From assembly GCA_020746995.1 (NCBI GenBank), contig JAGPXD010000007.1, positions 992,001-1,056,000 of the forward strand: DNA of 64,000 nucleotides, read 5' to 3'. Shown here one piece after another: positions 11,313 through 22,469 of the stretch (the stretch's first letter is position 1; every line of letters starts with the position of its first letter). This DNA comes from Plectosphaerella cucumerina. Lineage: Eukaryota > Ascomycota > Sordariomycetes > Glomerellales > Plectosphaerellaceae. Under the pieces are notes generated by a model that saw only the letters and a program-made list of their open reading frames with translations, was not told the DNA's origin and made no database searches. The translations under genes were made by a program, and so were the position numbers.

Positions 11313-12551
11313 CTATGCGGGCCTCCGGGCCTCGCCCTCGGTGGTAGGCAGGGTGGGCTTGGCGGCCTCCTTCTCCTTGACCTTGGAGACGGTGTACACA
11401 ATACCGCTGACGAAGCCGAGGAAGATGGCGGAGACGCTGCCAAAGGTGATGGGGGCGGAGAAGAAGACGAGGCCGCTGATAGCGATAGGCAGCTTGTTCA
11501 GGGCGCCAACCATGGAGTAGGTGGTGGAGGAGGTGACGCGGATGCACCAAGCGGAGCAGTACGAGATGAAGATGGCGGCGAGGCCCGAGTAGAAGATGCC
11601 GATGAGCATGCTGGTGCGCTGGTCGGGGGGCAGGTTGTGGGCAAAGTTGGCGGCGGACCAATCCTCGGTGAAGAGGGAGGAGAGGACGAGGATGGGGATG
11701 GTGAGGAGGTTGTTGTAGAACATGGAGTCCCAGTCCTGGAAGTTCATCTGCTTGATGACTTTGCGCATGCCGAGGACGTAGAGGGCCGAGCAGGCGACGT
11801 TGAGGGCCATCCAGAAGTAGCCGGCGTTGAGGGCGGAGAGGGCCGCGTCGGCGTCGGTGGACCCGGCGCCGCCGCCGACGTCGCCGACGAGGGCGCTTTG
11901 GATGTCGGCCCAGGCGGCGATGATGGAGCTGAGGACCATGAGGGCGAAGGCGGAGAGGGCCATGGGGGTGACCTTGCCACCGAACCAGAGGACCTCGCCG
12001 TAGGCGATGGCGATGATGGTAAGGTTCTTGAAGATTGTGTAGACGGGCACCGAGAGGAACTGCAGGGCCTTGATGCTGGTGTAGATCATACCGACGAAGG
12101 CGATGGAGACGGGCATCCCTGGGAGCGGTGACGGTTAGCGAGGGTCTCGCAGGAGGGGAAGAGATGGGAGGAAAGGGTGCTTACATTTCTTGACGCGGGG
12201 TCCGTCGACGGTGGCCAGGTTGGCGATGAGGCCGAGGCGGTTGCAGACGCCAATGGCGACGACGCAGATGATGGCCTGGGCGGCGAGGTAGAGGAAGGTC
12301 AGGTTCCAGGAGGAGCCGGAGACGACGTATTTGTTGACGACGGTCATGCTGATGGAGGAGAGGCAGTAGGCGCCGATGGAGATGGGCGGGCTGTTGGTGA
12401 TCTTGGCCAGCGAGGCGGCCTTCTCGGCGATGCCTACGGCGTGGGCGGAGCGGCCCATGAGGCCGTCATCCTCCTTGGTGTTGTCCTCGAAGTCGAAGTC
12501 GGCGCGCGGCGCCTTGTCGTCGCGGACGTCGTCATCGCGCTTCCTGTCCAT
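11313..12551 (-). CDS. VRG4: GDP-mannose transporter (VRG4/GMT family), Golgi
   Basis: Two exons: 12551-12185 and 12118-11313, intron 66 nt; 390 aa, frame intact. VRG4-type proteins exchange cytosolic GDP-mannose for GMP across the Golgi membrane and feed all luminal mannosylation. The protein has an acidic N-terminal tail of about 40 residues and then about 10 hydrophobic segments starting at PPISIGAYCLSSISMTVVNKY. LQFLSVPVYTIFKNLTIIAIAYGE is the conserved TM4-5 block. VGALNKLPIAISGLVFF carries the GALNK motif that binds GDP-mannose. The splice joins RVKK to WMPVSIAF in the conserved place. The start at 12551 (MDRKRDDDV) is chosen over longer open sequence because it begins the usual charged tail. 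It is divergent from the pyruvyl transferase gene, sharing a 1.17-kb upstream region. Confidence 0.93.
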
Positions 12552-13722
12552 GGTGGCGGTCGTGGTGGTAGACACGTGGCGTAGCGCGGGGTGCTGGAAT
12601 GCAGGGACTCGGGACGAGGTGAGACAAGAAGCTAGGGCGGGATTGAAGAAGAAAAAGCGAGGAACCAAAGGAGTGGACGGCGATGTTGCTGCCTTGCGTG
12701 CTGTGCCTGCAAGATGTTGCTGGTGGATTGTCTCCGTCGAGAAAAGCTTCGGGGTTGTAGATTTCGTGGATGATGGATGGCGCCCGTCCAAAAAGCACGG
12801 CCGTTTGGCTGGCTGCAGCAACCGGGGCCCTGGGCAAATGAACGGCCGGTCACGGTGTGAGGACGGTGGACAGTGACGGACGGGGATCTTTTGATTTGGG
12901 GGCCCACACCCGCTAGCAGGGACTGGAGCAGGGCGTAAGCCAATAAGAGGAAGGGAATGGTTATCAAACGGCGGGTTTAGTGTGCGGGTGGGCCGCGGGA
13001 AAAGTGGCTAGGCAGGTGCCGTCTCAAAACGGACTTTTCTTTCAGGGGTCGCTGGGGGTCTTTACCTGCTGACTCGAAGTGCTGATGCAGCAGGGGGGTT
13101 CAATGTGCCAACTTTCGCCTCCCAGCGGCTGCATGTGTCCGCAATCAATCAACCCATCACTGCAGCCGCTCGAAACAAAGGAGAGTGGAGGTGGTGGGAT
13201 TGGGAAAGGGCCTGCTTCGGCGGACGCCAATCATGCGCCGCGAGTTCGCCGTCCAAGCCGAGCAGTCCGACCGCCAGACGCCAGACTCGCCAGCAAGGAT
13301 TGCCTTGAACCCCGCGGTGCTGGAGCTGCTGACAGTGGTGAAGACGTGTGGCAGCTCCAGAAGGCTGCCCAGAGCTCAGGGGTCGAGCTGCTTCGGTCGG
13401 TGTCGTGTGTCCAGTCCAGACCTGTCGCTGACATCCCACCAGCACCTTCGCAACCCATTCTGCCCTGGAGATCGTCACCCAGGAAAAGGTCCAGAGAGCA
13501 TCACGATAGACATGCTCTGCACCTCCTTCTTCGACTGCTGATTATTCTTTGTAATACTTACGTTTGCCGCCCTACATACCCCCATTTTTGCGGTCGCTTC
13601 CCTCGCCGTTCCTACGCTCATTCATTCATCCGCCGTCCTCGATCTTTTTGTGCGACCGACCGACCGACTGACAGCCCGACCTTGACTCTCCCCGACGGAA
13701 AACCAGACCACCACCACCCACA
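12552..13722. promoter_or_regulatory. Shared upstream region, GDP-mannose transporter / pyruvyl transferase
   Basis: 1.17 kb between divergent start codons. The 180 bp before 13723 are rich in C and T, like a fungal transcription start and 5' leader. The several overlapping open frames on both strands have no protein-like features. Confidence 0.4.
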
Positions 13723-15127
13723 ATGCTTGCCAGCAGAATCGGCGGGCGCATCACGCTAGTCGTGATCGCGCTCCTCATCGCCTTCGCCCTCATCCTCGCC
13801 GCCCAGGGCAGCGGCGTCACAGACATCAAGGCGCTGCCGAGGCCCGAATCATTCTGGCCAAAGACGGGCTCGTCGTCACCCCCCAAGACGACACCCGAGC
13901 AGTCAGAACAGGAGACGGGCACAAGCAGCCTCAAGGACATCTCGTTCGACCTCAAGACGCCGCCGGTGGCCGGCTGCGAGGCTCTCGTCAACGACCTCCA
14001 GCAGCGCCTCATCATCGCCTACCAGGAGCGGCTCAAGGGCATCCGCTACGCCAACATCTGGGGCTACCTCGAGACGGAGAACAAGGGCGACGCTGCCATC
14101 TGGAGCGCGCAGCAGATCCTTCTCAGCATGCTGGGTATCCAGACCATGGAGGCCTGCCGCTACCTGCACAAGGGCTGCGACGTGCCCAAATTCACCGCCG
14201 CCCTCGACGCCCACCGTCCGCACTCGGCCATCATCATGGCCGGCGGCGGCAACTTCAACGACTACTACTGGGACGACCAGCCGTCGCGCATGAAGATGAT
14301 TTCCGAATACACCAACACTTCGATCCGCGCCTTCCCCCAGAGCATCAGCATGAACAAGCCCGACCGCATCAAGGAGACGTACGAGGCCTTCACCAAGCAC
14401 AAGGACCTGCAGCTGGCTGCCCGCGACAAGCCGAGCCACGACTGGCTGGTTGGACAGTTTGACGAGGTCGAGGGTATCCAGACGGACCTGGTGCCGGATA
14501 TTGCTTTCATGTGGGGGAACAGGTCCGACTTCCGCCACAACACCAAGAAGACGTGAGTGCCTGCCAGAGCTCTAATTCTAGTGTACCTCCGACTGACTTC
14601 TCCCTCCCAGCCATGACATCCTCATCCTCGCGCGCCACGATGCTGAGATCTCGGCCGGCGACTCCGCCTCGATCGAGTTCGGCGAGGGCCAGCTCGACGT
14701 CGGCGGCTCCATCGGCAACGTCACCTACCGCAAGGTCGACTGGAAGTTCACCGACACCCCCCACATCGACGGCCCCAAGAAGGACGCCTCGGACGAGGAA
14801 AAGGCCAACGAGCCGCCGCGCGAGAACGGCAAGGACCAGCGCGCCTGGGCCAAGGCCATGGCCGGCTTCGACATGCTGGGATCGGCGCGCTTTGTGATTA
14901 CCGACCGCCTCCACGGCCACATCCTGTCAACCGTCATCGGCGTGCCGCACGTGCTCATGGACAGCAAGCTGGGCAAGAACCTCAACTTCCACAATACCTG
15001 GACCCGCGATTGCGCCTGCACGCGCATCACGGAGAACATTGGCGACGCCCTCGACGTGGCGCGCCTGTACTTTGAGCAGGAGCGTCGGCTCTCGGAGAAG
15101 GGCGACGAGGCCTTTGACCGGTCCTAA
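13723..15127 (+). CDS. Polysaccharide pyruvyl transferase-family protein, type II membrane
   Basis: Exons 13723-14552 and 14611-15127 with a 58-nt intron give 448 aa. Members transfer pyruvate from phosphoenolpyruvate to a sugar hydroxyl pair, making an acidic ketal; in fission yeast Pvg1 does this on N-glycan galactose. The N-terminus is a short cytosolic basic stretch and one helix (ITLVVIALLIAFALILAA, residues about 11-28), then a Ser/Thr/Pro-rich stem, a Golgi type II layout. Catalytic-domain signs are YANIWGYLETENKGDAAIW, the AIIMAGGGNFNDYYWDD block, FPQSISM, LVPDIAFMWG and, near the C-terminus, RFVITDRLHGHILSTVIGVP, the signature end of the family. It is divergent from a GDP-mannose transporter and followed by a glycosyltransferase-like gene. 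The family is firm; acceptor sugar and activity are inferred. Confidence 0.88.
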
Positions 15128-16818
15128 AGGCGGCCTGGCGAGGCAAGGGATCCGATGTAATACCACACACACCACACATAGCTTTCCATTCGGCATCACA
15201 CCCATCATGTACTTGGGGCAAACTGGGGGGAAGGGAACAAAAAGGCGTCCACGAACAAACACAGACACATAACACAGCATTTGTCATTTCTTGTAGTTTA
15301 TTCCCATGCGACCTGCCCTTAGCTTCGGAGCCGATTTCCCTCGAAGGAGAAAGGGACGGCATCCGAGCGAGGGTCGAGGCGCAGCCTCCGGGGGTTCAGT
15401 TCAGGCCCCCTCTACATATTTATACGAGAAATTTTTCTCTCTCCCTCTGTTGCTGAACACGAGAATGGCGGCATTCCGCGCAGCACGATACGAGGCAAAC
15501 GAGAAACACAGTCCGTGCCTTGGACCCGGACTACCGGCGAGATGTGTCTGCGAACGCGATGAGGGAAACCACGATTTGACGATTCACGATCCAGGACCGG
15601 CCGATTCGGGTCAACATTTGCAGCCAGCCCCGTCCAAGCCGCCGCCCCTATTCGAGTGGGAGGGGCAGACCCCTGGGAAGGACGGGAGAGAAAAGGGGAT
15701 GGGACGGGCCCAGGGCTCCGCACTGGCGAAATTAGCTGCGCGGACGCCAGGCCGCATTATGCTTAACGGCGGGACGCCATCTCAGGGGTGGGCAGGCCGC
15801 CGGCGTGGAAAAAAGGGGAAAAGGAGGGAGGGGGGTGCATTTCTTTTCCCAGTCTTTCCCGCGTGGGTTGTCTCTCTCTGTCACTGTCACTTGTCTCTGC
15901 TGCAACCCTGGCGCGGCCAAGAAATAGCCAAGACGCTCCGATGGGGATCTGACGGGCTCCTCAGCGGCACTCTGTTCCTTGGAAACTTGAAGCAAACCCA
16001 CTGAAAAGTTGCCAGGTTCCCTATCGCGACAGGATCGCCATCGAAAGGGCCAAGCCAAGCCTGCGGGTGTGTGTCTGTCAACCTGAAATCCGCACAATCT
16101 ATGACGGGAACTTTTGGCCACGCACGCTCGTTTTCTTACTGCCCAGGGATGGAAAAGCGCCCCCCCCCTCCCCTTTAATGGAGGAGCGCTAGCACGGGCA
16201 TAGTCCGGCGCCTGAGCTGTTGCAAGTGGTGCTGCTGCTTCCTCAGCCGCCGGGATCCCTGACCACCACCACCTCGAACCCGAAGTCAGCCCCGGCAAAG
16301 GCTGCGCGCGCGAGTCGAATGAACCCCGTTCAGTCATCCCGTCCCCATCACCGCCAAAGGGTAAGGATCTCCACGGACCTGCCTGACCTGTCCTGATTCT
16401 TGACCTTCTTTCACCTCTCCCCCCACCGCCAACCCCTTCCCTCCTCTTTGGGTGTTTGCTCAACTTGCCTTGCCTTTTGCACTCGTATTCGAGAAAAGGG
16501 CCTTACCGTCGTTATCCAGTCTCGCCCGCTTGAGTCTTTCGAACAGACTCACCTTTCCTCTCACCCCCGGCCGATAGTTGATCTGGGCGCATTGGGGCTT
16601 GTCGATGCAGACCGCGCCGAAAAACATTTCCACAACCGACCTTTCAATACGCCTCCCACCTTGAAGCGACCGTCACCATAGACCTCGTCGTCCTTCTCGT
16701 CACTCTTTCAGACACGTTTTATTTCACCAGAGCATCGTTCTCCCGGGCTTTACTTTCGCCCTACGACCCTGTACGACTTTTTGACACACCTAGTTTACGA
16801 CCACAACCACCACACAAC
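15128..16818. other. Long intergenic region and CT-rich leader upstream of glycosyltransferase-like gene
   Basis: 1.69 kb. Bases about 16400-16810 are very rich in C and T and probably hold the promoter and a long 5' leader of the next gene. 15700-16200 has several homopolymer runs (for example ccccccccc near 16160). There is no supported coding sequence. Confidence 0.45.
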
Positions 16819-18222
16819 ATGATCCAGATGAGGGCTCCCAGCGCCCTGCCGCGGCGCTTCGTCCCGCTCGCCTTTGCCTCGGTCGTCCTGATGACCATCG
16901 CCTTCTTCTCCCTCGCCCTCAAAGAGGACTCGTGGACGGACAACCTGCACATGCCCTTCACCACCGACGACGGCTCCCCGTCCCTCGCGCTGCCCACCTG
17001 GCGCAGGAAGCACAACGCCGGCGAGACGCTGCGCATCGCCATCCTCGAGACGGGCGGCACCCACGACGAGGTGTCCGCCGCCCTCATGCACGCCTTCGGG
17101 TCCATCCGCGACGCCGAGCTGCGCCTCTACTTCAAGGCCCAGCGCTTCAACATGGAGGACATCATGGCCAACTTCACCCTCCAGGCTCCCGTCGTCGAGC
17201 TCAACTCGAGCGACTCCTTCACGGCGGCCATGTACGGCGGCCCCGCCCCCCACGTGCTCGTCTCGACGACGTGCGAGATCGACGCCGCCGTCCGGCCCGC
17301 TACATTTCACCACCTCCTGACCCTCCCCACCACCCACCTCTTCTGCGTCTTCCACCACGCCGACCGCTGGGTCAGCGGCGGTCACGTCGACACGGTACGC
17401 CAGTGGTACGAGCAGGACCGCGTCGACTTTGTCGCCCTCAGCAACCACACGGCCCAGTTCCTCCGCAACAGCACCCAGTCGACTTGGGCCGAGCGCGATC
17501 CCGTCGACAAGCTCGTCACCCGCGTCCTGCCGCCCCTCTTCCCCGTCTACCGTCCTGAGGTCCAGCCCGAGGCCCCCGTCTCCCTCTCCATCCAGGGCGA
17601 CTACTCCTCCGGCCGCCGCAACTACAAGGCCATCTTCAACGGCCTCGGCGACGTCATCACAAAGGTCAGCGAGACCGCCGGCGTCCAGGCCTCAAAGGCC
17701 GAGAAGACCGTCGACCTCCACGTCATCGGCCACGGCCAGGCCCCCGAGGTGCCGGAGCAGGTCAAGGACCGCGTCTTCTTCGACTCGGGCCTCTCCTACC
17801 CCGACTTCTACGCCCTCATCTCCCGCTCCTTCTCCGTCCTCCCCGGCTTCGCCTCAGACGACTACTACGACCGCAAGGCCTCCTCCACCATCCCCGCCGC
17901 CCTCATCGCCGGTGCTCCCGTCGTCGCCAGCAAGCGCCTGCTCGAGTCGTACTCATACCTCCCCGCCGGCGCCGCCTGGATGGCCGAGTCGGATGACGAG
18001 GACGACATGCACGTCATCCAGCGCGCCGTGGCCGATCGTGAAGCCTACGCCAAGAAGCGCGACTTTGTTCGCGCCACATGTGCCCGCCTCATCCGCGAGA
18101 ACGAGGCCAACACGCTTGGATGGATCAACTTTGGCCTGGAGAAGCGCGCCGTTAGGGAAAAGGCGCAAAAGGCGATAGAGGCCATCCAGCGGAAACGCCT
18201 CAGGAAGGAGGGGTCGTCATGA
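16819..18222 (+). CDS. Type II membrane glycosyltransferase-like protein (GT-B style)
   Basis: A single exon of 467 aa. A basic N-terminus (MIQMRAPSALPRRF) and one helix (VPLAFASVVLMTIAFFSLAL, residues about 15-34) give a type II Golgi layout. The luminal part begins LRIAILETGGTHDEV. Its C-terminal half reads like the nucleotide-sugar-binding half of a GT-B enzyme: DYSSGRRNYKAIFNGL, VDLHVIGHG, VFFDSGLSYPDFYALISRSF, SVLPGFASDDYY, then ASSTIPAALIAGAPVVASKR. I do not recognise a named family; the GT-B reading rests on this order of motifs. N-glycosylation sequons are frequent (NFT, NSS, NHT, NST). It lies in the same orientation downstream of the pyruvyl transferase and converges on a second sugar-transporter-like gene, which supports a role in building the glycan that is pyruvylated. 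Confidence 0.6.
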   Translation: MIQMRAPSALPRRFVPLAFASVVLMTIAFFSLALKEDSWTDNLHMPFTTDDGSPSLALPTWRRKHNAGETLRIAILETGGTHDEVSAALMHAFGSIRDAELRLYFKAQRFNMEDIMANFTLQAPVVELNSSDSFTAAMYGGPAPHVLVSTTCEIDAAVRPATFHHLLTLPTTHLFCVFHHADRWVSGGHVDTVRQWYEQDRVDFVALSNHTAQFLRNSTQSTWAERDPVDKLVTRVLPPLFPVYRPEVQPEAPVSLSIQGDYSSGRRNYKAIFNGLGDVITKVSETAGVQASKAEKTVDLHVIGHGQAPEVPEQVKDRVFFDSGLSYPDFYALISRSFSVLPGFASDDYYDRKASSTIPAALIAGAPVVASKRLLESYSYLPAGAAWMAESDDEDDMHVIQRAVADREAYAKKRDFVRATCARLIRENEANTLGWINFGLEKRAVREKAQKAIEAIQRKRLRKEGSS

Positions 18223-18973
18223 TCAGTCCGAGGGCAATCCCGTCAGGATGTCGGACTTCTTTTCTCCCGAGTTGGTATGCCCAACTGGGGCTTGCAATCC
18301 CACGATGGATGGACACCTGCCCCTGTCGCCAGGGCAAGCCACGTGACCTGCGAGGAGCCCACAAGGCCCCGCGGTCTTCTTTTCTTCCCTTTTTTTTCTT
18401 TTAGAGCGAGCGCATGACCCAACTATCATCTACACAAGTCTTTCCGTCTTCTTTCTGTACACAACCTCAGACTCGGACACTCATGGTTCTGCGAGCACCA
18501 GACTCGATCACGCTGTTTCTCCCTTTCATGTTGCCAGTGAGGCGCACATCATGGGGATTTGAGCTCTCCGTTGAAGCTCCTGATCCTGTTGTTTGGAGAG
18601 ATATCTCAAGTGATGAGGATGAGGAGCTTCAATGTAGAGTTCAAATTCCCATGGTGTGCGCCTTGTGTCAACGTGGAAGCTAAGATAATGCATATAATGT
18701 ACATGTCGTGTTCAAATTACGTTCATTAACGGCTCTTTCCCCGAGGATTGTCTTCGTCTTCAGTGATGTATCTGTTATGCTCAGCAGCCCAAAACATCTA
18801 TAATGCGCGCTGCTGTATGCTCATAGGCTGATGCTATCCACGCCAACATCTGTGAAATAATATGTACAGTCCCAAATCATCTTCATCCCATTAACCAGCC
18901 GGGGTCGCATATCCAGTATCCGCCGGCCCAGTCGTCAGAAATATTCGTTGTAAAATACAGTTGCCGGGGCAGC
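18223..18973. other. Convergent intergenic region
   Basis: 750 bp between the 3' ends of the glycosyltransferase-like (+) and transporter-like (-) genes. A T run at about 18390-18402 (ttttttttcttttag) follows the first gene. No gene was seen. Confidence 0.5.
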
Positions 18974-20056
18974 TCATGACTGCCTCTCCGCCTTGCCTGA
19001 GGGCTCACCAGCCTTTTCCAACTCATGCTCGGCCTGGGCCTCACCACCAGGCACGGGCTTGTACTGCCCTCCCTCCTTCTTGGCGCGCTGGTAGCGGTCA
19101 CAAGCCCAGCCGTAGATGGTGCTGCCGCTAAGGATGAGGATCATACTGCCGACACGGTCTGTGGTGAGGGTCTCGCCGAGGAAGATGATGGCCATGGAGC
19201 TCTGGGCGACGCCCCTGGCGGCTGTGACGATCATGTGCGTGGTCGGGCTGGTGACATCGATCTGCATAAAGGTCGCGATGGTCAGGAAGAAGCTCGACAG
19301 GCCCGTGAGCAGGGCGGCGTGGAGGAACTGGTTGCCGCTGGCGGCGGCGGCGTCGGGAGCGGCGCCCTCGGCGGTCGGGAGGGGCTGGCCGGTGGCGATG
19401 GAGGCGATGAGGCCGAAGCCGCCTGTGGCGGCGAGAAGGGGCCCATAGAAGACGAGGGCCATGACGTTGGACATCCAGACCATCTGCCATGTACCCTCTG
19501 AGCTCTTGCTGAGGAACTTCTTGACGACGACCGACTCAACGGCGGTGGTGAAGCTGGAGCCGACGCCAAACATGATGCCCTTCGCGCTGGTGAGCATCTG
19601 GGCGTAGTCGGCGGCCATGCCGGCGCCGAAGCCGGCCATGACCATGGCGCAGCCTCCCAGGGCGATGGGAGGGTAGTGCGGGCGCGGGCGCAAGACGACG
19701 AGCGACAGCAGCAGCGTGAAGGGCAGCAGCAGGCCGCGGGCGATCTGGTAGACGGAGGCGTTGACCGAGGCGAGGCAGTAGGTCTTTGCGAGGATGCCGA
19801 CGAGGCGCGCCGCCGTCAGGGGGAGGAGGCTCTTCCAGGCCGAGAGCGGCCGGCGCATCTCAATCCATCCTGTCAGCAGGCCGACGCCGGTGAGGAGGAG
19901 GACCTGAACGGTTGTCTGAAGGGCCAGCAGGGTGACTGGTGAGTCGATGCCGTTGAGGGCGGACTTTGACAAGATCGTGGACCAGATGGCACTAGAGGAG
20001 TGGAACAGGATCGTGAGGGCGACTCGTGTCCGGGACGGCGGGCTGGATTCGGACAT
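18974..20056 (-). CDS. Nucleotide-sugar-transporter-like (DMT/EamA-TPT) membrane protein
   Basis: A single exon of 360 aa with about 10 hydrophobic segments, for example VTLLALQTTVQVLLLTGVGL, LLLPFTLLLSLVVL, IALGGCAMVMAGFGAGMAAD, and MAIIFLGETLTTDRVGSMIL near the end. The order of segments and the paired ends (SIMIFGVGSSFTTAVESVVVKK-type loop mid-protein, GETLTTDRV before the last helix) fit the drug/metabolite transporter superfamily branch containing GDP-fucose and triose-phosphate transporters. The cytosolic C-terminal tail is about 40 residues and charged. It closes the glycan gene group, converging on the glycosyltransferase-like gene. The family placement is reasonable; the substrate (another GDP-sugar, UDP-sugar or PEP) is not visible. 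A PEP carrier would be notable beside a pyruvyl transferase, but nothing in the sequence proves it. Confidence 0.75.
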   Translation of the reverse strand: MSESSPPSRTRVALTILFHSSSAIWSTILSKSALNGIDSPVTLLALQTTVQVLLLTGVGLLTGWIEMRRPLSAWKSLLPLTAARLVGILAKTYCLASVNASVYQIARGLLLPFTLLLSLVVLRPRPHYPPIALGGCAMVMAGFGAGMAADYAQMLTSAKGIMFGVGSSFTTAVESVVVKKFLSKSSEGTWQMVWMSNVMALVFYGPLLAATGGFGLIASIATGQPLPTAEGAAPDAAAASGNQFLHAALLTGLSSFFLTIATFMQIDVTSPTTHMIVTAARGVAQSSMAIIFLGETLTTDRVGSMILILSGSTIYGWACDRYQRAKKEGGQYKPVPGGEAQAEHELEKAGEPSGKAERQS

Positions 20057-22103
20057 GTTGTGTGTATGTGTGCGGGGGGTAGGGGTGCCTGGGGGCCTAG
20101 GGGTGCGGTACGAGTAAAACGAGAAAGGCAGAGAGGAATGCAGAACAGAGTTCGGGGGCAGATGGAGCGAGTGGACGTCCTGACGATGGGCGCGCGGACA
20201 AGGAGCGGATGGGCCAGGGATGGAATGTCACCGGCTGCTGCGATGAAGAAAAGAGAGAGCGACTGTGGTGGGAAAGGTTGGAAAAGAACGCGCTGGGGCT
20301 GGCTTGCGCGATGGATGAGAACAGGGAATTCAACGAGCGAATGGGTCCAGTTCAGGAGGTAGGGAGGAAGAAACTTGAAAGAAAGACGCCGGCAGTGGGT
20401 GTGCTGCTGCTGATGCTGCGGGATGATAGGGCCTTGTCAGTGACAGGATGGGCCGGCCGTCTTCTTGGGGGCTTTCTTGAACCGCCGGAGGATGGTCTGA
20501 GTTGGCGGAGGCGGACGTCGGACTGCAAGTGGTGGGGTGAAAGATGGGTGGTGGGGGAGGAGGCGGGCAAGGCGGGTGGTTTGGCTTCTGCGTGCCGGTG
20601 GCCACGCCGCCAAGAACCAGCGGACAGGGCCTCGCGGACCTCGTCCCGGGGGCCCATTGCCCCCTATTCCCGCCCATCCCATTCCCATCGTCCCAGGGCA
20701 GCGATCGACAGAGGTCCCATGTTCGGGGTGCTGCTGGGAGCCCGCCTTGCCCGCCTCTCACGGACCTTTCTCTGACGTGGGCTCGGGCACCCTTGGCTTG
20801 GGACAGTGAGGAGGAGGCTGACAGACCTCTAGGTGCTTGCTTACTCCGACTGTGTGTCTGTCCCCTTCTGCATCGCCACCACCTCGGTGCCTTCCCTCGT
20901 CAGCCGCTGTCTTGAAAAAGACAGACCGTCTGTGAGCTATCGGAGCTGGGCCGGAGCAAACGGAATCTTGAAGACTCGACTCCATCTCCTCTCGCTTCCG
21001 CCCCGTCCTCCAAAATGAAGAGGGCCACAGATCTGCCCTCCTCCCCGCCACTTACCGCCGCGATGGATTTTTTCGAGGGTGCTTGGGTTTGGGTGCCATG
21101 GGAACGGAGAAACCCCTGAAGGTCCTGCCCCTTTTCGGCCAAGGCGCCTGCGCCTGCCAGTAACGGTTCGCGGGACGCGCGTGGCGGGCAGTGCAAGAAA
21201 AAGTTCAGTGGGCGGGAGGGGCGTCTCCTGCGCGCGGGTCCCGCCCCTAAACTTAAACCACCACCGTCCGTGGGGGGTGCAAATCTTCCATCTCGGTCTC
21301 GGACGGTCGCTCGCATGGACGACGGGACCGCTGGCAGGGGCCTCCCCCAATTCACATCTTGCTTTGATTACCAAATTTCAACACCAGAAGCCACCATGCG
21401 ACGTCTCCCCTCTTTTTCTGACCTGGTTAGCCGGAACTTCAATCTGGAATTGCGAGAGGCGTCCGAGTATGAGGTCATCGTGGGTCGTCACGCCAAAACG
21501 GGCTCGTGCAACGGTTGCGGCTCGTACAAGTACGGCAGCTATCTTTTCTGCCCGTTGGAACGGCCACGTCCTGAAAGGCTGGGAGATGCGGCGGTCGACC
21601 GTCCGATCCGACGCGCCACGGACCAGCCGCCACGTCCGATCGGGCATTGGCAGGCACACGCACGCACGCACGCAGGGGAAAGGGGGATAAGCCGCGCGAG
21701 CCAACCGGGCCGCTGACCTGTCAACTCGACGCAGTCTGACACTGCAGCCAGCAAGCATCATCCCGGCCAATGGGGAGAGCTCACCGGGAGGTACGGCCCC
21801 GAGCATCAGCCAAGCTTGACATTTCGTGGAACCAATGATGGGATTCCTCGATGTCCATCGGTATCTTGTGAGACCAGCTGTTTCGGGACGCGGACGACAA
21901 TCGTTTGAAGCAGAGAGAAGCACTTGGATTGATACGCCGGTCCGAGCAGCGTCGTGCTGACTTGGATCCAGAAACTGCGGCACATATCAACAACCTTGAC
22001 CTGCCAGAAACGCCCCTGGCTTTCACATCCACAAGACCCCATTTTCTCCGCCGCATCAGCATCCACCGGAACCGACGGCGCAACCGTCAACTTCTGGATA
22101 ACT
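20057..22103. other. Long GC-rich intergenic region
   Basis: 2.05 kb between the transporter-like gene and the tRNA-Ala. It has many short overlapping open frames on both strands but no signal peptide, domain or splice-consistent gene. A short CACGCACGCACGCAC-type run lies near 21660. Confidence 0.4.
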
Positions 22104-22175
22104 GGGCGATTGGTTTAGTGGTATAACGTCTGCTTAGCATGCTGAAGGTCCCGCGTTCGATTCGCGGATTGTCCA
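22104..22175 (+). tRNA. tRNA-Ala (AGC)
   Basis: A 72-nt cloverleaf. Acceptor stem GGGCGAT/ATTGTCC includes the G3:U70 pair, the alanine identity element. The anticodon loop TTAGCAT gives AGC. The T arm is CCGCG-TTCGATT-CGCGG and the discriminator is A. There is no intron. A T5 run at 22179-22183 is a Pol III terminator. One T·T mismatch is present in the anticodon stem (TCTGC/GCTGA) and one in the D stem, so the copy may be slightly degenerate. Confidence 0.88.
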
Positions 22176-22178
22176 CAC

Positions 22179-22183
22179 TTTTT
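22179..22183 (+). terminator. Pol III terminator of tRNA-Ala
   Basis: Five T residues, 3 nt after the discriminator base. Confidence 0.7.
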
Positions 22184-22469
22184 GGCGTTCCCATAGCCAT
22201 CTTTTTGCTAGATCGATCTTGTCGAAGGTGTGAACATCGAGACAAGTGCCTGATGGTCGGCTGTGCTCAGCAAGGACGCTTGCGAGGAGTCGCAGCAGTC
22301 CGAAGATGGCGTCACCCGGATCATGGCAGCGTCGTGGTTTAATTGATAGGATACATGGAGATTGGCAGGCCGTGTGTTTCATCGAGCTGCTTGATTGTCG
22401 ATGCATCACCATCCCCAAAGCTCTGATCGCCCACAAGGCCAGGCCTATGAGATGAAAGGTCATCTCAAT

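Noticed and set aside
20097..21983. Many 80-200-aa frames in GC-rich DNA
   Set aside because: Low complexity, overlapping on both strands, no start or splice support.
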